A DNA stretch of 46,548 bases from Microbacteriaceae bacterium PS02333. Lineage in GTDB: Bacteria; Actinomycetota; Actinomycetes; Actinomycetales; Microbacteriaceae. Below are positions 41,319-46,548 of the stretch, piece by piece. The stretch is taken from contig JASCOI010000015.1 of NCBI GenBank assembly GCA_029959665.1, forward strand, positions 1 through 46,548, written 5' to 3'. Each line of letters opens with the position of its first letter. Within the stretch, counting starts at the first letter, position 1. The translations under genes and the position numbers were made by a program. The notes under the pieces were generated by a model. That model was not told the DNA's origin. It saw only the letters and a list, made by a program, of their open reading frames with translations, and made no database searches.

Positions 41319-42578
41319 TCAGGCGACGGGGACCAGGCGTGCGACGGCCTCCAGGTGGTGCGTGTGCGGGAACAGGTCGAACGCACGAAGTGCCTCGAGG
41401 CGGTACCCGAGGTCGGCGAACGTGGCGACGTCGCGCGCGAGTGCGACCGGGTCGCAGGCGACGTAGACGACCTGCGCGGGCTGCAGCGCGGCGATCTGCA
41501 CGACGACCTCGCGCCCCGCGCCGGCACGCGGCGGGTCGAGCACGACGGTCCCCGCCCGGAAGCGCTGCTTCTCGGCCGCGGACGCCGTCGACGTGGTGCG
41601 CGAGAGCCATCGGTCGACCCGACCGGTCTCCGCGCGGGCGCCGATCCACTCGGCGAGGTTCTCCTGCGCGTGCTCGGTCGCGCGCGGGGCGCTCTCGACG
41701 CTCGTGATGCGTGCCTTGGGGCCGACGAGGTCCCCGAGCGCCGCGGCGAGCAGGCCGACACCGCCGTAGAGGTCGAGGTGGGTGCCCTCCGGGTCGAGGC
41801 GGTCACGGTCGACGAGGTCCTGCACGGCGGACGTCAGCACCTCGGCGGCGCGGTGGTGCACCTGCCAGAAGCCGTTGTCGTCGACCTGGAACGTCCGCTC
41901 CCCCACGACCTCGGTCACGATCGTCGGCTTCTGCTCGTCGATGACGAGGCGCGCCCCGTCGGAGCTGCTCGGTGCGAGGACGTCGACGACCGATGCCCCG
42001 GGCATCGCCGCCCGGCCGATCGGCGCGCTCTCCTGCACGGCCGCGGTGGCCAGGGGCAGCGAGGAGACCTGCACGACGTCGTGCGACCGCGCGGCGAACG
42101 GGCCGGCGGTGCCCTCCTCGTCGACGTGCAGACGGACGCGCGTCCGCCACCCGAGACCGTTCGCCTCGTCGTCACCGGGGACCGGCTCGACGACCACGTC
42201 GTGCCCGAGCACCTCGGCCAGGTCCATGTGTGCGAAGCGGGAGAAGGAGTCGACGAGCACGTCGTGCTTCAGGGTGCGCTGGTGTGCGAGGGCGATGTGC
42301 CCGAACTCGGCGCCACCGGGGCGGACGGCGGGGTCGCGGTCGAGGCCGGCCTCCGGCCAGACGTGGTCGACGCGGTGCTCGCTCGGGGTGATGACACTGA
42401 CGGTGTCGGCGCGCCAGAACGACTTCTTCCGGTCCTCGGTCACCCGCGCGACGACACGCTCGCCCGGGATCGCATCCGAGACGAACACCACGCGCCCCTC
42501 GTGCCGTGCCACCGAGATGCCGCCGTGGGCGATCCCGGTGACGTCGAGTTCGAGCAGCGTTCCGACGGATTCACCCAT
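41319..42578 (-). CDS. TrmA/RlmD-family RNA (uracil-5) methyltransferase
   Basis: A 419-residue SAM-dependent methyltransferase of rRNA or tRNA uracil. An N-terminal TRAM domain (residues 1-60, LLELDVTGIAHGGISVARHEGRVVF region) precedes a central domain and a Rossmann fold with LDLYGGVGLLAAALG (SAM site), VVLDPPRAGAG and VYVACDPVALARD, where Cys375 is the catalytic nucleophile. The four-Cys iron-sulphur cluster of RlmD is not visible. ATG 42578 is 14 bases from the divergent maf start, so the two promoters overlap. Which RNA it modifies cannot be told. Confidence 0.9.
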   Translation of the reverse strand: MGESVGTLLELDVTGIAHGGISVARHEGRVVFVSDAIPGERVVARVTEDRKKSFWRADTVSVITPSEHRVDHVWPEAGLDRDPAVRPGGAEFGHIALAHQRTLKHDVLVDSFSRFAHMDLAEVLGHDVVVEPVPGDDEANGLGWRTRVRLHVDEEGTAGPFAARSHDVVQVSSLPLATAAVQESAPIGRAAMPGASVVDVLAPSSSDGARLVIDEQKPTIVTEVVGERTFQVDDNGFWQVHHRAAEVLTSAVQDLVDRDRLDPEGTHLDLYGGVGLLAAALGDLVGPKARITSVESAPRATEHAQENLAEWIGARAETGRVDRWLSRTTSTASAAEKQRFRAGTVVLDPPRAGAGREVVVQIAALQPAQVVYVACDPVALARDVATFADLGYRLEALRAFDLFPHTHHLEAVARLVPVA

Positions 42579-42592
42579 GGTTCGATGTTCCC

Positions 42593-43372
42593 ATGCGTCT
42601 GTACCTCGCGAGTACCTCCCCCGCCCGTCGAGCACTCCTCGCCCAGTCCGGGATCGAACCGGTGCTCGTCTCTCCCGGAGTCGACGAAGACGCAGCGGCT
42701 GCGTCCGCCTCGGCGTCCCTCGGACGCGACCTCACCGGCCCGGAGCTCGTCTCGCTCCTCGCCGTCGCCAAGGCGTCGGCGGTCGCGGACGCCGAGGTCG
42801 CGGGGTCTCCGGTCGACGGCTTCGTCTTCGGCGGCGACTCCGCGTTCGAGGTCGACGGGCACCTGTACGGCAAGCCGCACGACCCGGCCGTCGCGAAGGA
42901 GCGTTGGCGGCAGATGCTGGCCGCCGGCGGCGGCACGCTGTGGAGCGGCCACTGCGTGGTCGACCGGCGCCGGGACGTGGACCCGGCAACGACACGCTCG
43001 GGAGGCGCGGATCGGGCCCGCACCGAGCCTCCCGTCCGCCTCGGCGACGACTTCACGGCGTGGGCCGGGTCGATCGGTGACGTCGCGCCCGGCGGTTCCA
43101 CGTTGGTCGCCGCAGGCGACCGCGTCGTCGCGGTCGACAGCGCCGTCCTCACCTTCGCCGACGACGTGTCGCTGGACGAGATCGACGCGTACGTGTCGAC
43201 GGGTGAACCGCTCGAGGTGGCCGGGGCGTTCACGATCGACGGCCGCGCGGCGGCGTACATCACACGCATCGACGGGGCGCCGTCGGCAGTCGTCGGTCTG
43301 TCGCTCCCGGTGCTGCGGTCGATGCTGCTGCGTGGTTTCGGGGTGTCCTGGCACGATTTCTGGACGCTGTAG
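42593..43372 (+). CDS. maf: Maf-family nucleoside-triphosphate pyrophosphatase with in-frame palindrome insertion
   Basis: Hydrolyses non-canonical or modified nucleoside triphosphates. The 259-residue protein starts MRLYLASTSPARRALLA and shows VFGGDSAFEVDGHLYGKP, GTLWSGHCVVD and YVSTGEPLEVAGAF, all family marks. Most Maf proteins are about 190-215 residues. The extra length is a stretch near residues 125-170, between GHCVVD and the strand that normally follows. That stretch is encoded partly by the palindromic element at 42999-43036. The reading frame is kept, so the insertion is probably tolerated as a surface loop. Confidence 0.92.
   Translation: MRLYLASTSPARRALLAQSGIEPVLVSPGVDEDAAAASASASLGRDLTGPELVSLLAVAKASAVADAEVAGSPVDGFVFGGDSAFEVDGHLYGKPHDPAVAKERWRQMLAAGGGTLWSGHCVVDRRRDVDPATTRSGGADRARTEPPVRLGDDFTAWAGSIGDVAPGGSTLVAAGDRVVAVDSAVLTFADDVSLDEIDAYVSTGEPLEVAGAFTIDGRAAAYITRIDGAPSAVVGLSLPVLRSMLLRGFGVSWHDFWTL
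42999..43036. repeat. GGAGGC-type palindromic repeat inside maf
   Basis: Arms around 42999-43010 and 43023-43034 pair at 11 of 12 positions. The core matches the intergenic copy at 38099-38135 at 28 of 37 positions. It is translated within maf without a frame break. Confidence 0.75.
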
Positions 43373-43437
43373 ACATCCACCTGGATTTGCGACGCTTTCT
43401 TGTCGATGCCGGTCAATTCGACCTGCCCGGGCGCGAA

Positions 43438-43443
43438 TACGCT
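43438..43443 (+). promoter_or_regulatory. -10 box TACGCT for carboxylase alpha gene, leaderless-type
   Basis: TACGCT ends eight bases before ATG 43452, leaving no space for a ribosome site. The 79-base gap between maf and this gene is AT-richer than its flanks. Confidence 0.6.
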
Positions 43444-43451
43444 GATGTGTC

Positions 43452-45230
43452 ATGCCCCGTATCAGCAAGGTCCTCATCGCGAACCGCGGCGAGATCGCCG
43501 TCCGCATCATCCGCGCGGCCCGCGATGCTGGAAAGGCCTCGGTCGCGGTCTACGCCGACCAGGACCGTGACGCTCTGCACGCACGCCTCGCCGACGAGGC
43601 CTACGCGCTGAACGGCACCACCAGCGCGGACACGTACCTGGTCATCGACAAGATCATGTCCGTCGCCCGCCGCTCCGGCGCCGACGCCGTGCACCCCGGC
43701 TACGGCTTCCTCGCCGAGAACGCCGACTTCGCCCGCGCCGTCATCGACGCCGGGCTGATCTGGATCGGCCCGTCGCCCGAGTCCATCGAGCGGCTCGGCG
43801 ACAAGGTCTCCGCGCGGCACGTCGCCGAGAAGGTCGGCGCGCCGCTCGCCCCCGGCACCATCGAGCCCGTCCAGGACGTCTCCGAGGTCTTCGACTTCGT
43901 CGACCAGGTCGGGCTCCCGGTCGCGATCAAGGCGGCGTTCGGCGGCGGCGGTCGCGGACTGAAGGTCGTGCGCTCGCGCGAGTCCGTCGAGGAGCTCTTC
44001 GAGTCGGCGACGCGCGAGGCCATCGCCGCGTTCGGTCGGGGCGAGTGCTTCGTCGAGAAGTACCTCGACAAGCCGCGGCACGTCGAGACCCAGTGCCTCG
44101 CCGACGAGCACGGCAACGTGGTCATCGTCTCGACGCGCGACTGCTCGCTGCAGCGTCGCCACCAGAAGCTCGTCGAGGAGGCACCGGCGCCGTACCTGAC
44201 GCCCTCGCAGCGTTCGTCGCTCTACGAGTCGTCCAAGGCGATCCTCCGCGAGGTCGGCTACGTCGGTGCCGGAACGTGCGAGTTCCTCATCGGGGCCGAC
44301 GGCACCGTGTCCTTCCTCGAGGTGAACACCCGCCTGCAGGTCGAGCACTGCGTGTCCGAGGAGGTCACCGGCATCGACCTGGTCCGCGAGCAGTTCCGCA
44401 TCGCCGAGGGCGGCGTGCTCGACTACGAGGACCCTGCGCCCCGCGGCCACTCCTTCGAGTTCCGCATCAACGGCGAGGACCCCGGTCGCAACTTCTTCCC
44501 GGCTCCCGGGCCCGTGCACGTGTTCCATGCACCGTCCGGCCCCGGCGTCCGCGTCGACTCTGGTGTCGTGTCCGGTGACGTCGTCTCCGGCGCGTTCGAC
44601 TCGATGCTCGCGAAGCTCGTCGTCACCGGTGCCACGCGTGCCGAGGCGCTCGAGCGGGCTCGTCGTGCGCTCGCGGAGTTCGAGGTCGCCGGTCTGCCCA
44701 CCGTGATCCCGTTCCACCGCGCCGTCGTGTCGGACCCGGCGTTCGCGACGGACGACTCCACTCCGTTCAGCGTCTACACGCAGTGGATCGAGACCGACTT
44801 CGTGAACGAGATCCCGGCGTGGAGCGGCTCCCCCGAGGAGATCCCGGCACCCGCCGCACGCGACTCGGTCGTCGTCGAGGTGCAGGGCAAGCGCATCGAG
44901 GTCACCATGCCGTCGATCGTCGGTGGTGGTGCCGCTGGTGCCGCCCGTCGCCCTGCCGGTCCGTCCGCTCCCCCTCGTCGTCGTTCGTCGGCGGTGAAGG
45001 GCGGTCGTGCCGCGTCCGGTTCCTCGGTCGCGTCGCCGATGCAGGCCACCGTGGTGAAGCTCGCCGTGGCCGAGGGCGACACCGTCGTCAAGGGCGACCT
45101 GCTCGTCGTGCTCGAGGCCATGAAGATGGAACAGCCCGTGCAGGCCCACAAGGACGGCGTCGTCACCGGCCTGAACGCCCCCGTCGGCCAGACGGTGTCG
45201 TCCGGCCACGTGTTGCTCGAGCTCGCGTAG
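43452..45230 (+). CDS. accA: acyl-CoA carboxylase alpha subunit (biotin carboxylase + BCCP)
   Basis: Carries the first half-reaction: ATP-dependent carboxylation of its own biotin. (accA here follows actinobacterial alpha-subunit usage, not E. coli AccA.) The 592-residue protein has a biotin-carboxylase N-domain ([20 protein letters not shown]), an ATP-grasp domain ([22 protein letters not shown]), a C-domain, a linker rich in Pro/Ser/Arg near 495-525, and a BCCP domain with [10 protein letters not shown], where Lys558 is the biotinylation site. Partners are the beta and epsilon subunits at 35790 and 37385 and BirA at 34885. A hairpin follows the stop. Confidence 0.96.
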   Translation: MPRISKVLIANRGEIAVRIIRAARDAGKASVAVYADQDRDALHARLADEAYALNGTTSADTYLVIDKIMSVARRSGADAVHPGYGFLAENADFARAVIDAGLIWIGPSPESIERLGDKVSARHVAEKVGAPLAPGTIEPVQDVSEVFDFVDQVGLPVAIKAAFGGGGRGLKVVRSRESVEELFESATREAIAAFGRGECFVEKYLDKPRHVETQCLADEHGNVVIVSTRDCSLQRRHQKLVEEAPAPYLTPSQRSSLYESSKAILREVGYVGAGTCEFLIGADGTVSFLEVNTRLQVEHCVSEEVTGIDLVREQFRIAEGGVLDYEDPAPRGHSFEFRINGEDPGRNFFPAPGPVHVFHAPSGPGVRVDSGVVSGDVVSGAFDSMLAKLVVTGATRAEALERARRALAEFEVAGLPTVIPFHRAVVSDPAFATDDSTPFSVYTQWIETDFVNEIPAWSGSPEEIPAPAARDSVVVEVQGKRIEVTMPSIVGGGAAGAARRPAGPSAPPRRRSSAVKGGRAASGSSVASPMQATVVKLAVAEGDTVVKGDLLVVLEAMKMEQPVQAHKDGVVTGLNAPVGQTVSSGHVLLELA

Positions 45231-45285
45231 CGCGGGTCGGACGCCGCGGTCGTCCCCGTCGCGCGGCGACCCGGTCCGGCCGCTC

Positions 45286-45349
45286 GCACAACGAAAAGCA
45301 CTTCGCGCCGCGTACTTCCGCGGCGCGAAGTGCTTTCGGTTGTTCGGAG
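45286..45349. repeat. 64-base palindromic repeat copy 1, also terminator
   Basis: Contains a perfect 18-base stem (45295-45312 and 45319-45336, 6-base loop) extended by a weaker outer stem of about six pairs. It lies between the carboxylase alpha stop and the convergent DUF559 gene stop and would terminate both. It aligns without gaps with the copy at 46426-46489. Confidence 0.85.
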
Positions 45350-45365
45350 GCGATTCGTGCCGGCA

Positions 45366-46340
45366 TCAGCGGACGGTGGTGAAGCGTCTGGGCTGCGTGG
45401 GCACTCCGATTGCGCGGAGGACCGCACGGAGCGCCTCGGTGTCGTTCGTCTCCTGCACGCCGATCCGGCCGAACGCTTCGACGCCAGGCAGACGACGGAT
45501 CCGGTCCTCTCGACGCTTCTCGGCGACCACGACGTCCGCCGCCGATTGACCAGGTCGACGCATGGACTGATCGACGTACTTCACCCGGCCGTCGAACTCG
45601 AGCACGGCCCGCTGTTCGGGAAACCAGAAGTCGACGTAGCCGATGGTCCCGTGCTCGTCCGCGAAGGACTGTTGCAAGACCGGCACGGGCGCGCCGACCT
45701 CGTCGAGTGCCACCCGTGCGACGGACTCTCCCGGAGAGCCGGACCGTGCGTCGGCGAGTTCGATCGCCTGTGCTGCCCGGTGGCTGCCATGCACGTTCCC
45801 CCTCGTCGACAGCTCCTTCGCGAAGGCATCGCGTGAGTACCCTCTGCCGAGCGCGACGTCGAGTGCGGGGACACTGATCCGGAGCGGATGAGCGATGGAG
45901 AGATCGACACAGGTGGCGACGACGTCCGTCAGCCGACGGTTGTTCGCGATCATCCTCCTCGTCGGGATGCTGCGTCCCGCTCCCGCTCGTTTGTGCAGTC
46001 CACGCAGCGTCTGTCCCGTGGATCGCTGGGGGTCGATCACCTCGACGACCTGCGGGAACTCCCCGGGCCAGGGCAGGCCGTGGAGCGCTGCCGCCGAGGC
46101 GTGGGACACGATGAGCCGGGGCGCCATGCGGTCGTGGTACGCCTTGATCCGGGCGATGTGCCGCTCTCCGGCCGAAGCCTGGCGCCATGCGTCGGCATCG
46201 ACGAATCGTCCCGGCGCCAACCGGACCACGGTGCCGGCGTCCGCTTGGTTCCTGAGCGACCGACCACGCCGACCGGTGGGGTCTGCCGTGCCGCCGACGA
46301 TGATGTCCAACCGAGCCATGCTGCTGAGCATGCCGACCAT
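45366..46340 (-). CDS. DUF559/AbiEi-like protein with PD-(D/E)xK-type C-terminus
   Basis: A 324-residue protein. The N-terminal part resembles AbiEi-type antitoxin regions: VVRLAPGRFVDADAWRQ, then SHASAAALHGLPWPGEF. The C-terminal DUF559 domain has IGYVDFWFPEQRAVLEFDGRVKY, giving the D...E-x-D...K arrangement of a PD-(D/E)xK nuclease fold. No toxin partner gene is adjacent. Start is uncertain: ATGs at 46340, 46331 and 46319 are in frame and none has a clear ribosome site; an upstream extension runs into the palindrome and is unlikely. Such genes are frequent and scattered in Microbacteriaceae; function unknown, with defence or DNA processing possible. Confidence 0.75.
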   Translation of the reverse strand: MVGMLSSMARLDIIVGGTADPTGRRGRSLRNQADAGTVVRLAPGRFVDADAWRQASAGERHIARIKAYHDRMAPRLIVSHASAAALHGLPWPGEFPQVVEVIDPQRSTGQTLRGLHKRAGAGRSIPTRRMIANNRRLTDVVATCVDLSIAHPLRISVPALDVALGRGYSRDAFAKELSTRGNVHGSHRAAQAIELADARSGSPGESVARVALDEVGAPVPVLQQSFADEHGTIGYVDFWFPEQRAVLEFDGRVKYVDQSMRRPGQSAADVVVAEKRREDRIRRLPGVEAFGRIGVQETNDTEALRAVLRAIGVPTQPRRFTTVR

Positions 46341-46425
46341 CGGGCGCCTGTCGAGCCTCCCGGCGCTCCCTGTGGACCAAGCGGACGGTCGGCGGTCCTG
46401 TGGACAGACGGCGCGGAACGCACCT

Positions 46426-46489
46426 GCACAACCGAACGCACCTCGCGCCACGGAAGGACGCGGTACGAGGTGCTTTCGATTGTGCGGAG
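46426..46489. repeat. 64-base palindromic repeat copy 2
   Basis: Imperfect palindrome upstream of the DUF559 gene, matching copy 1 at roughly three quarters of positions without gaps. Differences fall mainly in the loop and in some stem pairs. Confidence 0.8.
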
Positions 46490-46508
46490 GGCGGGCGGCG
46501 GGCTCGGC

Positions 46509-46538
46509 GCGGGCCAGCGCCGCGCGGGCCAGCGCCGG
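46509..46538. repeat. two tandem 15-base GC-rich units at window end
   Basis: Units 46509-46523 and 46524-46538 differ only at the last base. No gene is visible in the final 59 bases. Confidence 0.7.
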
Positions 46539-46548
46539 GCGGGCGACG

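Noticed and set aside
45366-46340. A complete toxin-antitoxin pair
   Set aside because: Only one gene is present; no AbiEii-type toxin lies next to it within the window.
46341-46451. N-terminal extension of the DUF559 protein to 46451
   Set aside because: The extension is encoded by the palindromic repeat and has no resemblance to the protein family.

Overview
The window is high-GC (roughly 70 %) DNA. It has many GTG starts, short gene overlaps (GTGA/ATGA), TAnnnT-type -10 boxes placed only 6-8 bases before start codons, and an actinobacterial acyl-CoA carboxylase with an epsilon subunit. These traits point to an actinobacterium, most likely Microbacteriaceae. A Curtobacterium-like plant-associated genus would fit the GH6 cellulase, but this is my inference; no rRNA or marker gene is present. 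No tRNA, rRNA, CRISPR array, transposase or integrase was seen.

Region 1 (about 1-34300) is a surface-glycan locus. It holds the dTDP-L-rhamnose pathway, split into rfbC-rfbA (minus) and rfbB-rfbD (plus) about 7 kb apart. It also holds soluble glycosyltransferases (GT4/CgeB-like at 163, 4044, 10316, 19621, 30366; GT2 at 1308), a polyprenyl-phosphate-sugar-synthase-like GT2 (11534) and a GtrA-family protein (25842). There are seven large multi-pass membrane proteins of GT-C/PMT or DUF2142 type (2218, 7384, 12478, 16035, 17990, 26425, 31534), an LPG-synthase/flippase-like protein (28043), a pyruvyltransferase (29014) and a UDP-glucose dehydrogenase (32991). Together these suggest a rhamnose-containing, possibly acidic or pyruvylated wall polymer decorated outside the membrane from lipid-linked sugars. 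No Wzx/Wzy or ABC exporter lies in the window. Secreted enzymes are interspersed: an M15 peptidase, a GH25 lysozyme and a GH6 cellulase. The GH6 gene sits between purK and purE.

Region 2 (about 34350-45230) is a core-metabolism block. It contains a PH-domain membrane protein, birA, the carboxyltransferase beta and epsilon subunits, a 474-base gene-free AT-richer stretch, a three-gene two-component system, a TrmA/RlmD-like RNA methyltransferase, maf, and the biotin carboxylase/BCCP alpha subunit. BirA would biotinylate the alpha subunit, which pairs with beta and epsilon to make malonyl-/methylmalonyl-CoA.

Region 3 (45231-46548) is a DUF559/AbiEi-like gene bracketed by two related 64-base palindromes.

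The most notable structures are: inverted paralogous membrane glycosyltransferase genes flanking about 12 kb of the glycan locus; a palindromic repeat family, one copy of which lies in frame inside maf; paired 64-base palindromes around the DUF559 gene; a possible small RNA downstream of the carboxylase genes; a two-component operon with a second, degenerate sensor; and recurrent leaderless-type promoters.
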